The notes beneath the pieces are model-generated. The model had not been told where the DNA came from. It saw nothing but the letters and a program-made list of their open reading frames with translations, and did not search any database. A stretch of DNA of 15,459 nucleotides from NCBI GenBank assembly GCA_003523225.1, contig DPGK01000012.1, positions 1 to 15,459 of the forward strand, read 5' to 3'. Shown piece by piece: positions 1-7,942 of the stretch (the first letter of the stretch is position 1; each line of letters starts with the position of its first letter). The stretch is from Clostridiales bacterium. Lineage in GTDB: Bacteria; Bacillota; Clostridia; Oscillospirales; CAG-272. A program made the translations under genes and the position numbers.

Positions 1-59
1 ACATGATGCGCCAGCCGATTTTATATGTAGTATGTTTTCAACCATACTTTTGTATGCTG

Positions 60-665
60 TTATGTTTTCTTTTTCATCTTATGTGCCAGTGTTTTTACCC
101 CAACAGCGGCAAAATAACCGATAACGATTCCTGCAAAGTTCATAAGCAGGTCATCAACATCAAAGCTACGACCGACGACGAGCTGAATGATTTCAACAGT
201 TGCCGGAACGATAGCAGCGATTTTAATAATGTTTCGTCCAGTTAGCTTTTCCGAGACAAAAGGTAGAAAAAATCCGAGGGGCACAAACATCAGAATATTC
301 CCTATGAGCATTTTCTTTACCCAACTGCCGAGTACAAGCCCACCGCTTAAAGCTTTTATGAGTGACGGAACAAAATTAAATCCGCCGGAAAACGGTGGAT
401 ATAACTCCGCGCCTTTGTATCCGTTTTTAAGGAAAAACCAGATGCATGTCCAAAGGTTGGTTGGTACAAGTACAAGATTGATAAGCCCGGTAAGGTAGCA
501 AATAAAAAGCAAACGCATGAACTCCGTTCCAAAGGCTACCGGGATATTACGTTTTTTTACTATTACAAATCTGATTACGGCATATATTATACCCACAAGG
601 AGCGTTATAGGTACTACCTGTAAAAACATTCCGAATGGGGTGTCTGACATCATCAGTTGATACAT
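60..665 (-). CDS. VanZ-family integral membrane protein
   Basis: A 201-residue membrane protein of the VanZ family. VanZ itself is linked to low-level teicoplanin resistance, but most family members have no known role, so no resistance function is claimed. Visible family signatures are the GFNFVP stretch (residues 95-100), GNILMFVPLGFFLP (122-135) and EIIQLVVGRSFDVDDLLMN (158-176). About five hydrophobic segments lie near residues 16-37, 49-68, 118-137, 146-164 and 176-193, and the C-terminus is lysine-rich. The frame stays open to 725, but the start at 665 is chosen because GAGGAG sits four bases upstream of that ATG and the longer version would run through the alaS terminator. It follows alaS on the same strand but is separated from it by that terminator, so it is probably read only by read-through or from an unseen promoter. 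A weak 6-bp hairpin (29-48) lies just after the stop codon. Confidence 0.85.
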   Translation of the reverse strand: MYQLMMSDTPFGMFLQVVPITLLVGIIYAVIRFVIVKKRNIPVAFGTEFMRLLFICYLTGLINLVLVPTNLWTCIWFFLKNGYKGAELYPPFSGGFNFVPSLIKALSGGLVLGSWVKKMLIGNILMFVPLGFFLPFVSEKLTGRNIIKIAAIVPATVEIIQLVVGRSFDVDDLLMNFAGIVIGYFAAVGVKTLAHKMKKKT

Positions 666-679
666 TTTTCTCCTCAAAC

Positions 680-718
680 GCAAAAGGGCTGTCACGTAAT
701 ATGTGTCAGCCCTTTTGC
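680..718 (-). terminator. Rho-independent terminator of alaS
   Basis: A 16-bp inverted repeat with one T-T mismatch pairs 680-695 with 703-718 around a 7-base loop. Read on the minus strand, its 3' arm ends in a CCCTTTTG run, giving a short U-rich tail. It lies between the alaS stop codon and the VanZ-family gene and runs almost into that gene's ribosome binding site, so it could also limit read-through expression of the downstream gene. Confidence 0.8.
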
Positions 719-735
719 AATACATTATGAGTTTA

Positions 736-3369
736 TTACTTGCTCACAAGTCCGGTGAGGACAGAGAGTGCAGTGCCGAGAGCCTCGTTGATCTTTTCGG
801 CATCACGTCCGCCCGCCATTGCGTTGTCAGGACGTCCGCCGCCCTTTCCGCCGGTTACGGCGGCGACTGCGGAGACTATCTTACCGGCGTGAGCGCCAGC
901 CTTGACAGCGTCTGCGCCGCAGACGGCGATAAAGTTCAGCTTTCCGTCGGTGTTGATCGCAAGAACGGCGACGGTGTCGGGGTGCTCCGCTTTCACCTTG
1001 TCGGCAAGCGAGCGTGCGACCTCAAGCGTCATTCCGTCAAAGCGTCCGGCGGCGAGCATGACGCTGCCGACCTGTACCGATTTGGCAAGGAAGGAGTCAA
1101 GCTGCGTAGCGGCAAGGCGTGCGTTCATGGTTTCAAGCTCGTGCTTCGCGGCGGCAAGCTCGTCGGTGAGCTGCTCGGCGCGTTTTGCAATGTCAAGGGT
1201 GTTCTGTGCCTTCAGCGCGTGGGCTGTGTCAGTGATCAGCTTGTCCTTTTCAGCCATAAGTCTGAGAACGCCAAGACCAGTGACCGCTTCAATGCGGCGC
1301 ACTCCGGCTGCGACAGAGGACTCGGATATGATCTTGAAAAGTCCGATCTCTCCGGTGTTTGAGCAGTGGGTACCTCCGCAAAGCTCGGTCGAGAAATCTC
1401 CCATCTGCACCATGCGTACTACATTTCCGTATTTTTCACCGAAGAGCGCCATTGCTCCATGCTTTTTGGCGGTCTCGAGGTCGGTTTCAACAGTTGTTAT
1501 CTCGTTTGCCGCAAGAATGTTCATATTCACCATAGCTTCAACCGATGCTATTTCCTTTTGCGACATGGCTGAAAAATGAGTGAAGTCAAAGCGGCATACT
1601 GTATCGCTGACATATGAGCCTGCCTGCTCGACATGAGCGCCGAGTGCGCGGCGGAGCGACGCCTGAAGCAGGTGACAGGCGGAGTGGTTGCGGGCTATCG
1701 CCTTGCGGCGCATATCGTCGATATCCGCCATTACCGTGTCGCCCACCGAAAAGCTGCCGTTGACGACAGTGCAAAGGTGAATATATACTCCGTCAGCCTT
1801 GTGGGTGTCGTAAACGTTAAGCAGCTTGCCCTCGGCGTACATTGTGCCTGTATCGCCTATCTGACCGCCGCCTTCTCCGTAGAAGGGAGTCGCGTCAAGA
1901 ATTATCGTGCAGTCGCCCTCGTTGACGGTATCGACCGCACCTTCGTCGCCCAGTATGGCAAGTATTTTTGCCTTGGTGCGGTAGCTTGTATATCCGGTGA
2001 AGCGTGTCTTGGGCATATCGGAAAGAAGCGTTTTGGAGGATTCGCTCCAGCCGCCGATATTTGCGCGGGACTCGCGGGCGCGGGTCTTCTGCTGCAGCAT
2101 CAGCTTGCCGAAGGTCTCCTCGTCGATCGTGAGCTTGCTTTCGACCGCGATCTCACGTGTGAGGTCGAGCGGGAAGCCGAAAGTGTCGTAGAGCTTGAAG
2201 GCGTCCTCGCCCGAAATGGTATCGGAGCCTTTTTCGGCAGCGCCGCGAATTATATTCGAGAGGATAGCAAGACCTGCATCAAGCGTGGCGTCAAAGCGTT
2301 TTTCCTCAATGGAAAGTACCTTTTTGATATATTCCGCCTTGACTCCCAGCTCGGGATACGGACCGACATTTTCTCCGATCGCGACCTCGCACAGCTCGGT
2401 GAGGAAGGGACGGTTGATCCCCAGCTGCTTGCCGTGGCGGCAGGCGCGGCGGATTATCCGGCGCAGAACGTAGCCGCGCCCCTCGTTGGAGGGAACGACT
2501 CCGTCACATATCATGAACATCGAGCTCTTGATATGGTCGGTGACAACGCGGATGGAGATGTCGTTTGAAGCGTCAGCTCCGTAGGTCTTACCGGATATTT
2601 CGCACACCTTGTCAAGTATTTTGCGGATGGAGTCGACCTCAAACATATTGTCCACGCCCTGAATGACGCAGGCAAGACGTTCAAGTCCCATGCCGGTATC
2701 AATGTTTTTCTGACTCAGCTCGGTATAGTTGCCGTGACCGTCGTTATTGAACTGCGAAAATACGTTGTTCCATATTTCCATGTAGCGGTCGCAGTCGCAG
2801 CCGGGCTTGCAGTCGGGCTTTCCGCAGCCGTACTTTTCGCCGCGGTCGAAGTAAATTTCGGAGCAGGGACCGCAGGGACCTGAGCCGTGTTCCCAGAAGT
2901 TGTCTTCCTTGCCGAGGCGGACTATTCTTTCGGCAGGTACGCCTATCTTGTCGTGCCAGATGGCAAACGCCTCATCATCGTTTTCATAGATGGAGGGCCA
3001 GAGCCTGTCCGCCGGTATTTCCATGACCTCGGTCAGAAATTCCCACGCCCACGGAATAGCCTGCTCCTTGAAATAATCGCCGAAGGAGAAGTTGCCGAGC
3101 ATTTCAAAGAAAGTGCCGTGGCGGGCGGTGTGACCGACGCGCTCAAGGTCGGGGGTGCGGATGCACTTCTGGCAGGTGGTGACGCGATGGCGGGGAGGCT
3201 CTTCCTCACCGGTGAAGTATTTCTTCATCGGCGCCATGCCGGAGTTTATAAGCAGAAGGCTTTTATCGTTTTGGGGTATAAGCGGGAAGGACGGCAGACG
3301 CAGGTGTCCCTTTGACTCAAAGAAGGACAGGTATTTTTCGCGTATGTCGTTTAAGGAAGTCCATTCCAT
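736..3369 (-). CDS. alaS: Alanine--tRNA ligase (AlaRS)
   Basis: An 877-residue class II aminoacyl-tRNA synthetase that charges tRNA-Ala with alanine in the cytoplasm; length is normal for bacterial AlaRS. The N-terminal catalytic core shows RHRVTTCQKCIRTPDLE (60-76), the FFEMLGNFSFGDYFK region (87-101) and DTGMGLERL (224-232). The editing domain carries HSACH near residue 560 and CGGTH near 664, the zinc-binding/deacylation residues. The C-terminal DHHA1 domain ends with GGGRPDNAMAGG. A cysteine cluster (C182, C187, C191, C193) lies in the core, an insertion I recall as common in clostridial AlaRS. Start: ATG at 3369 with GAAAGGG nine bases upstream. It has its own sigma-A promoter (3425-3453), diverges from spoIIIAA and ends at the 680-718 hairpin. 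The roughly 50-base leader is too short for a T-box. Confidence 0.97.
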   Translation of the reverse strand: MEWTSLNDIREKYLSFFESKGHLRLPSFPLIPQNDKSLLLINSGMAPMKKYFTGEEEPPRHRVTTCQKCIRTPDLERVGHTARHGTFFEMLGNFSFGDYFKEQAIPWAWEFLTEVMEIPADRLWPSIYENDDEAFAIWHDKIGVPAERIVRLGKEDNFWEHGSGPCGPCSEIYFDRGEKYGCGKPDCKPGCDCDRYMEIWNNVFSQFNNDGHGNYTELSQKNIDTGMGLERLACVIQGVDNMFEVDSIRKILDKVCEISGKTYGADASNDISIRVVTDHIKSSMFMICDGVVPSNEGRGYVLRRIIRRACRHGKQLGINRPFLTELCEVAIGENVGPYPELGVKAEYIKKVLSIEEKRFDATLDAGLAILSNIIRGAAEKGSDTISGEDAFKLYDTFGFPLDLTREIAVESKLTIDEETFGKLMLQQKTRARESRANIGGWSESSKTLLSDMPKTRFTGYTSYRTKAKILAILGDEGAVDTVNEGDCTIILDATPFYGEGGGQIGDTGTMYAEGKLLNVYDTHKADGVYIHLCTVVNGSFSVGDTVMADIDDMRRKAIARNHSACHLLQASLRRALGAHVEQAGSYVSDTVCRFDFTHFSAMSQKEIASVEAMVNMNILAANEITTVETDLETAKKHGAMALFGEKYGNVVRMVQMGDFSTELCGGTHCSNTGEIGLFKIISESSVAAGVRRIEAVTGLGVLRLMAEKDKLITDTAHALKAQNTLDIAKRAEQLTDELAAAKHELETMNARLAATQLDSFLAKSVQVGSVMLAAGRFDGMTLEVARSLADKVKAEHPDTVAVLAINTDGKLNFIAVCGADAVKAGAHAGKIVSAVAAVTGGKGGGRPDNAMAGGRDAEKINEALGTALSVLTGLVSK

Positions 3370-3397
3370 AGTGATTTGCCCTTTCGGATTGAGAATT

Positions 3398-3410
3398 GCG
3401 AATATTTCGC
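3398..3410. repeat. 13-bp palindrome in the alaS leader
   Basis: GCGAA-TAT-TTCGC, a perfect 5-bp inverted repeat with a 3-base centre, lies between the alaS -10 box and the start codon. It could be an operator or a small leader hairpin. E. coli AlaRS is known to bind a palindrome at its own promoter, but nothing here proves the same. It could be a chance match. Confidence 0.35.
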
Positions 3411-3424
3411 CTTATAATTAATAT

Positions 3425-3453
3425 ATTATATCACTTTGTATATTAAAAGTCAA
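3425..3453 (-). promoter_or_regulatory. Sigma-A promoter of alaS
   Basis: On the minus strand: -35 TTGACT (3448-3453), a 17-bp spacer, then a perfect -10 TATAAT (3425-3430). It sits about 56 bases before the alaS ATG in an AT-rich patch and points away from spoIIIAA. Confidence 0.88.
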
Positions 3454-3583
3454 TAAAAATCTTCTCTACAAGCTGTAATGTGGGTGAGCGGTTTATGCTT
3501 GTTTTCTGCATACTCGGAAACATGGAACAATATAATTTATCAGAAGCGGACGGGCATGGTCTGAAAAAAGCAGGAGGCGGCGG

Positions 3584-4531
3584 ATGTTACAGACAGGCAT
3601 TGCGGCGGGAATGCCGTCGGTATTCGAAAGAGGACTGCCTCAGCGCGTGGCGGAGCTTCTGCCTATGCGGGTGCGCGGGGAGATATGCGAAGCCGCGGGC
3701 AGGATACGCGGGGTGGAGGAGGTGCGTCTGCATACCGGAAGACGGGCAACACTCACTGCCGCGGGAGACGGAAGAAGCATCAACTGTCCTACGGCGGCGG
3801 TATTGACGCAGAACGAGATGGACGGAGTCTTGTCCCTTATCTGCGAAAATTCGCTTTATGCCTTCCGTGATACGCTGGTGCAGGGGTACGTTACGCTTGA
3901 GGGCGGATATCGTGTGGGAATATGCGGCAGTGCCGCCGTTTCGGATGGCAGAATAGTCGGTATACGTGAGGTAACAACACTTTCTATCCGCATTCCGCAT
4001 GCTGTGTCTCCAATCGGAGAGGAGATATGCCGCATGATATCCGAGCTTGGTTTTACCCGCGGAGTGCTTGTTTATTCGCCTCCGGGAGTCGGAAAAACAA
4101 CTCTTATCCGCGCCGTGTCGGCAAGGCTTGCTTCGGGCAGGGAGGCGCGGCGAGTGTCTGTGGTGGATTCACGCGGGGAGCTTGCCTGCGGTCTTTCGGA
4201 CGCCGGACTTTGCATTGATATTCTTTCGGGGTATCCTAAGGCGGTGGGGATAGAGATCGCCGCGCGTACTCTGGGGTCTGAGGTCATTGTGTGCGATGAG
4301 ATAGGCGGGCGTGAGGATGCCGAGGCGGTCATGTCGGCGCACAACTGCGGGGTTCCGCTTATTGCCACGACTCACGCCGGGAGTGTGGCGGAGCTTATGG
4401 GGCGACCCGGAATCCGGCTTCTGCACGGGAGCGGAGCATTCGGGGTATATGTGGGCTTGCGCCGCCGTCCCGACCGGTTTGATTTTTTTTACGACGCAAC
4501 AATGTGGGAGCAGGTCGATGCCCGGAATTAA
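3584..4531 (+). CDS. spoIIIAA: Stage III sporulation protein AA (ATPase)
   Basis: A 315-residue cytoplasmic ATPase of the secretion-ATPase superfamily and the first gene of the spoIIIA operon. In B. subtilis it powers or gates the SpoIIIA-SpoIIQ channel from the mother-cell side. Walker A is SPPGVGKTT (165-173), Walker B is VIVCDEIGG (234-242), and the THAG motif near 263-266 fits a sensor position. The N-terminal part (30-160) carries the family's VRLHTGRRA and GGYRVGICG stretches. Start: ATG preceded by AGGAGG six bases upstream. It diverges from alaS with about 214 bases between. No convincing sigma-E or sigma-A promoter could be read in that gap, although the operon is sigma-E driven in B. 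subtilis. Its last 14 bases overlap spoIIIAB. Confidence 0.95.
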   Translation: MLQTGIAAGMPSVFERGLPQRVAELLPMRVRGEICEAAGRIRGVEEVRLHTGRRATLTAAGDGRSINCPTAAVLTQNEMDGVLSLICENSLYAFRDTLVQGYVTLEGGYRVGICGSAAVSDGRIVGIREVTTLSIRIPHAVSPIGEEICRMISELGFTRGVLVYSPPGVGKTTLIRAVSARLASGREARRVSVVDSRGELACGLSDAGLCIDILSGYPKAVGIEIAARTLGSEVIVCDEIGGREDAEAVMSAHNCGVPLIATTHAGSVAELMGRPGIRLLHGSGAFGVYVGLRRRPDRFDFFYDATMWEQVDARN

Positions 4532-5000
4532 GCTCATTGGCGTGCTTATGGTCGCGCTTTGCTGCGGCGGAATCTGCTTTGAAGCGCGCAGGCGGGATGC
4601 CGAAAGGCTGGCGCGCATTGACGGTTTTCTGCGCCTGCTTGCTTTTATACGCAGTGAGATAGACTGCTTCCTTACGCCGCAAAGCAGGATCTTTTCAAAG
4701 TGCGATGTTCGTATGCTTTACGACTGCGGGTGGCAGGGCGGGGAGCCGCCGCGTGATTTTTCAGGTCTGCTTTCATCGGTGCGCGGCGGACTTGACCCGC
4801 GTGTGCGGGAACAGCTTATGCTCTTTTCGTCATCGCTTGGCAAGAGCTTCCGCGAGGAGCAGCTTCGTTCCTGTGACGGTTGTATTGAAGCGCTCCGCAA
4901 GCTGCACGAGGAGCTTGAAGCCGAGCTTCCGCGGAAACGGCGTGCTTCGCTGTCGCTTGGTATCTGCGCGGCTGCGGCTGCGGCGGTCATATTGTTCTGA
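4518..5000 (+). CDS. spoIIIAB: Stage III sporulation protein AB
   Basis: A 160-residue membrane protein with hydrophobic segments at both ends (about residues 4-20 and 143-160) and a charged, helical middle. This is the layout of SpoIIIAB, which is distantly related to GspF-type secretion platform proteins. After the first segment come EARRRDAERLARIDGFLRL and a SEIDCFLTP stretch, matching the family pattern. Length is close to the usual ~170 residues. The open frame extends far upstream inside spoIIIAA. The ATG at 4518 is chosen because it places the hydrophobic N-terminus correctly, has GGGAG eight bases upstream, and gives a short 14-base overlap with spoIIIAA that suggests translational coupling. 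Confidence 0.92.
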   Translation: MPGIKLIGVLMVALCCGGICFEARRRDAERLARIDGFLRLLAFIRSEIDCFLTPQSRIFSKCDVRMLYDCGWQGGEPPRDFSGLLSSVRGGLDPRVREQLMLFSSSLGKSFREEQLRSCDGCIEALRKLHEELEAELPRKRRASLSLGICAAAAAAVILF

Positions 5001-5019
5001 ATGGAAAGTCAATGCTGAT

Positions 5020-5214
5020 ATGGATGTAACTATAATTATAAAACTTGCAGGCGTCGGCGTGCTGGTGGCGGTGGCGGCGCAGATACTTTCAAAATCCGGA
5101 CGCGACGAGCAGGCGATGCTGGTGACAGTGGCGGGAATCGTGGTCGCGCTGATGCTGCTTGTCGGCGAGATAGGCGAGCTTTTCGGCTCTGTGCGCAGTA
5201 TTTTCGGCTTCTGA
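5020..5214 (+). CDS. spoIIIAC: Stage III sporulation protein AC
   Basis: A 64-residue protein made almost entirely of two hydrophobic segments (about 5-24 and 36-56) joined by the short polar turn SKSGRDEQ, the typical SpoIIIAC layout. With SpoIIIAD it is thought to form the export-gate-like part of the channel. The start is ATG at 5020, giving MDVTIIIKLAGVG. The ribosome binding site is poor (GGAAAG eleven bases upstream), so translation may depend on coupling to spoIIIAB, which ends 19 bases earlier. The stop codon overlaps the spoIIIAD start as TGATG. A gene this small could be missed by automatic calling because its frame is open further upstream. Confidence 0.93.
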   Translation: MDVTIIIKLAGVGVLVAVAAQILSKSGRDEQAMLVTVAGIVVALMLLVGEIGELFGSVRSIFGF

Positions 5215-5597
5215 TGGATACGCTTAAGCTGTGCGGTGTGGCGGTGCTCGCTTCTTTCTGCGCCTTGCTGATACGCGAGCTGAGGCAGGATTTTGACATT
5301 CCCGTCAGGCTTGCGGCAACGGTGATGCTTCTGGGCGCGTCGGTGGCAATGGCGCTTCCGCTCTTTTCATATCTGGGCGAAGGAGCCGGTGCGGACGCTC
5401 TCGGCGGAAGTATGGAAATACTGGTCAGAGCGCTTGCCGTTGCGCTGACGGTAAAAATATCGGCTGATATCTGCCGTGAGTGCGGAGCTTCGGGTGTGGC
5501 ATCGGCGCTTGAAACAGTGGGCAGGCTTGAGGTTCTGCTGTTGGCGATACCCCTGCTCAGGAGTGCCGTCGAGCTTATCGGCGGGCTTTCCGGATGA
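5214..5597 (+). CDS. spoIIIAD: Stage III sporulation protein AD
   Basis: A 127-residue membrane protein with three to four hydrophobic segments (about 4-20, 31-52, 66-85 and 105-122). The charged RELRQDFDIPVR loop and the VKISADICRECG stretch are typical of SpoIIIAD. It is the predicted partner of SpoIIIAC in the mother-cell membrane. Translation starts at an ATG that shares one base with the spoIIIAC stop (TGATG), so the two are almost certainly translationally coupled. Length agrees with the usual ~130 residues. Confidence 0.93.
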   Translation: MDTLKLCGVAVLASFCALLIRELRQDFDIPVRLAATVMLLGASVAMALPLFSYLGEGAGADALGGSMEILVRALAVALTVKISADICRECGASGVASALETVGRLEVLLLAIPLLRSAVELIGGLSG

Positions 5598-5636
5598 AGC
5601 GAAAGCTCAAATTCAATTAAAACGAAGGCAGACGGA

Positions 5637-6779
5637 ATGAAAAAAATACTTCATGCGGCGTGCGCGTTTGTGCTTTTTGCTTTGCTTGCGGCTGTACCCT
5701 GCGGCGCGTCGGATGCCGGAGGTCTTGAAATGCCGGAGGAAATTGATGACTTTCTTTCCGCTGTTCCGGACGAGGTGGCAGAGCTGCTTCCCGAGGGCTT
5801 TCTTGACGGCGACGGCGGGTTCGGGGAGGCAGTGCGGCGCGCCTCGGGCGGAGATTACCTTATAAACACTGCGCTCCGAATCATCGGAGGGGGACTTGAC
5901 GAGGCTGCGGGAACCTTCTGCACGCTGGTCGGGATAGCTTTGGTTGCGGCAGTATTCGGTAGTGTGAGGCAGTCCCTGTTCTCGCGGGGACTGTCAGATG
6001 CTCTCGAACTTGCTGTAAACTCGGCGGCGGCGGTCGCCGCCGTAGGAGTACAGTACGGCAGATTTGCAGCGGTGCGTTCGTATTTTGAAAGCCTGAGGCT
6101 TATTATGAGCTCGCTTTTGCCTTTGATGGGTGTGCTTTACACGATGGGGGGAAATTCGGGCGGAGCGGTACTCAACAATTCGACGGTGCTTTTGTGGCTT
6201 GAGCTTATCAATCTGCTTGCAACGGCGTTTATCATACCCGCCGTCTCGGTTATGACCGCGCTGGCGCTTGCCGGGGCATTCCTGCCCGGAATACGCCTTT
6301 CCGGAATTTCCGGATCTATCGGAAAAGCGCTTGGCACGCTTCTTGGGCTTTGTGCTGTGCTTCTCGGTACGGCTCTTGGCGCGCAAAGCGTGATTACCGC
6401 CTCGGGAGACAGGCTGGGGTTCAAAACAGCCAAATTTGTGGCGGGGAGCGTTATTCCTGTCGTCGGCTCGACGGTGGGCGAGTCGCTGAATACCCTTGCG
6501 GCAAGTGTCAGTATGCTGCGTGGCACGGTCGGCGTGGCGGGTATCGTCGTGATAATACTTTTACTGCTTCCGACGCTGCTTTCTTTACTGCTTACCCGGC
6601 TGTCATTTTCGGCGGCGGCAGGGGTTGCGGAAATGCTTGGCTGTGACAGTCAGGCGCGGCTCTACCGTGATATTTCTTCAGTCTACGGCTTGCTTATTGC
6701 GGCGGCGGTGCTGTCGGCGTTGATGTTTGTGTTTGCGCTGACGGTATTTGCGCTTACATCAGCCGCGGCAGCCGCCTGA
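5637..6779 (+). CDS. spoIIIAE: Stage III sporulation protein AE
   Basis: A 380-residue polytopic membrane protein and the largest of the SpoIIIA set. It begins with a cleavable-looking signal sequence: MKK, a hydrophobic run to about residue 20, then PCGASDAGG. An extracellular acidic region of about 60 residues follows, then six or more membrane segments. The conserved family core is KTAKFVAGSVIPVVGSTVGE (near residues 262-281). Length is close to the B. subtilis protein (~400). Start: ATG at 5637 with GAAGG about eight bases upstream. It lies 39 bases after spoIIIAD, within the same operon. Confidence 0.95.
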   Translation: MKKILHAACAFVLFALLAAVPCGASDAGGLEMPEEIDDFLSAVPDEVAELLPEGFLDGDGGFGEAVRRASGGDYLINTALRIIGGGLDEAAGTFCTLVGIALVAAVFGSVRQSLFSRGLSDALELAVNSAAAVAAVGVQYGRFAAVRSYFESLRLIMSSLLPLMGVLYTMGGNSGGAVLNNSTVLLWLELINLLATAFIIPAVSVMTALALAGAFLPGIRLSGISGSIGKALGTLLGLCAVLLGTALGAQSVITASGDRLGFKTAKFVAGSVIPVVGSTVGESLNTLAASVSMLRGTVGVAGIVVIILLLLPTLLSLLLTRLSFSAAAGVAEMLGCDSQARLYRDISSVYGLLIAAAVLSALMFVFALTVFALTSAAAAA

Positions 6780-6825
6780 AACCTTATGCTGTCCTTGCCG
6801 CGTTTGGCAGCGAACGGAGGTTATT

Positions 6826-7308
6826 GTGGCTGAATACATATGCGGCGTTGTGGGTGCGGCGCTGATAATTTCGGTAATACTTCTTGTGCTTCCGGAGGAT
6901 GCCGCCGCGTCGCGGGAAGTCAAGCTTTTGGGTTCGCTTGCGCTTCTGTGCGTGATAGTCGCCCCGCTCGGAGAGGGCGTGCGTAAGGTGACGGAGCTTG
7001 TGCGTTCCGGAGAGCTGACCGTGCCAGAGATGGCACAGGATACGGCTTACGGAGAGCTTGCCTCGGCGCTTGAGCGGCAAAGCGCCTCTGAGATAAACGC
7101 CGCGCTCAGGGAGCGCATATGCAGTCAGTTCGGACTTTATGAGGATGATGTTGAGGTGTCGGTTCAGGTTAGCGTCACAGGCGGTGAGGTGCGGATACTG
7201 CGCGTGTATGTGATCTTCGGCGGCAGGGCGATGTGGCAGGATCCGCACCCCGTTATCGAATATGTTGAGGAGCTGTGCGGCGTTCCCTGCGAGGTCGCGC
7301 AGGGTTAG
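6826..7308 (+). CDS. spoIIIAF: Stage III sporulation protein AF
   Basis: A 160-residue protein with two N-terminal membrane segments (about 4-22 and 34-51), then a soluble domain that ends in a short alpha/beta region (VSVQVSVTGGEVRILRVYV) resembling the ring-building folds of this operon's other products. The start is taken as GTG at 6826 because GGAGG ends five bases before it. The frame is open further upstream, but no suitable start with a ribosome binding site exists there and the extra residues would overlap spoIIIAE. The protein is shorter than B. subtilis SpoIIIAF (~206). Identification rests mainly on position between AE and AG and on the two-segment layout. Confidence 0.88.
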   Translation: MAEYICGVVGAALIISVILLVLPEDAAASREVKLLGSLALLCVIVAPLGEGVRKVTELVRSGELTVPEMAQDTAYGELASALERQSASEINAALRERICSQFGLYEDDVEVSVQVSVTGGEVRILRVYVIFGGRAMWQDPHPVIEYVEELCGVPCEVAQG

Positions 7309-7323
7309 CCGGAGGTAAATCGT

Positions 7324-7854
7324 ATGAGTATGACAGAAACTTCCCGCGAGGTGATAAAAAAGCCGCGCAAGGTATGGATGAGGTATCTTATGCTTGCCGC
7401 AGGGCTGGCACTCGGACTTTTGCTTATTGCGTTTGGCTCGGTCAGAAGCGGGAGCAAAGACAAAAATACCGAAAGCGACAGCGAGCTTATGCGCGAGTAT
7501 GCCGCCGCCGTTGAGGAAAAGGCGACGCGGCTTTGCGAAAGCACTGCCGGCGTCGTGCGGGGAAGCGTCACCGTCACCGTGACGCTTGAATGCGGATACG
7601 AAACCGTATATGCTGAGGACGGTGAGAAAAAGACCGCCTCGTCCGGCACAAGCGTCAGCGGCAAATACGCCACGGTGGGCAGCGGTTCATCCGAACAGCC
7701 GATAAAGACCGTGACCCGCGCTCCGGTCATTGCCGGCATAGGCGTGGTATGCCGCGGCGGAGGAAACGAGTTGACGCGCGCCGAGCTGACGGCTCTTCTT
7801 TCCGCCGCGTTTGGCGTGGGGACAAACAAAATTTATATATCGGAGAGCAACTAA
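7324..7854 (+). CDS. spoIIIAG: Stage III sporulation protein AG
   Basis: A 176-residue single-pass membrane protein: a short cytoplasmic N-terminus with KKPRKVWMR, one membrane segment (about 20-38), and a domain in the space between the two membranes. The extracellular part has a helix (52-72), a beta-rich insertion (81-130) and a closing SELTALLSAAFGVGTNKI-like ring-building motif (~148-171). In B. subtilis SpoIIIAG forms a large ring of the YscJ/FliF type. Start: ATG at 7324 with GGAGG eight bases upstream; another in-frame ATG two codons later is less well spaced. It is 15 bases after spoIIIAF. The extracellular domain is short compared with the B. subtilis protein (229 residues). Confidence 0.93.
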   Translation: MSMTETSREVIKKPRKVWMRYLMLAAGLALGLLLIAFGSVRSGSKDKNTESDSELMREYAAAVEEKATRLCESTAGVVRGSVTVTVTLECGYETVYAEDGEKKTASSGTSVSGKYATVGSGSSEQPIKTVTRAPVIAGIGVVCRGGGNELTRAELTALLSAAFGVGTNKIYISESN

Positions 7855-7942
7855 GGGCGAAATTCAGTAAAAAACGGGCATAAACCCGCACGGGTGTAAA
7901 TATACATATATCGAAGTAAACGATTGATCGGAGGTCATGAAA
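7855..7942 (+). other. Enlarged spoIIIAG-spoIIIAH gap with competing small hairpins
   Basis: At 88 bases this is the longest gap inside the operon. It holds three short GC arms: CGGG (7875-7878), CCCG (7885-7888) and CGGG (7891-7894). The middle arm can pair with either neighbour, giving two mutually exclusive small stems (CGGG/CCCG with a 6-base loop, or ACCC/GGGT with a 4-base loop). Stems are only 4-5 bp, so this is weak evidence for regulation. An AT-rich stretch with TATACATA follows, remotely like a sigma-E -10 box. Confidence 0.25.

Noticed and set aside
29..48. Terminator for the VanZ-family gene
   Set aside because: The AGTATG/CATACT stem is only 6 bp and AT-rich, and the following bases on the minus strand lack a clear T-run.
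703..1362. Plus-strand open frame of 219 codons across the alaS 3' end
   Set aside because: It is antisense to alaS and begins within the alaS terminator; no family similarity is visible.
1633..2568. Plus-strand open frame of 311 codons inside alaS
   Set aside because: It is entirely antisense to a strongly conserved AlaRS gene, has no recognisable domains, and long antisense frames are expected in GC-rich coding DNA.
3370..3583. T-box leader or other riboswitch upstream of alaS, and a sigma-E promoter for spoIIIAA
   Set aside because: The alaS leader is only about 50 bases and has no T-box core motif. For spoIIIAA, CATACT at 3509-3514 resembles a sigma-E -10 box but has no fitting -35 at the right distance, and TATAAT at 3531-3536 has no -35 box 17 bases upstream.
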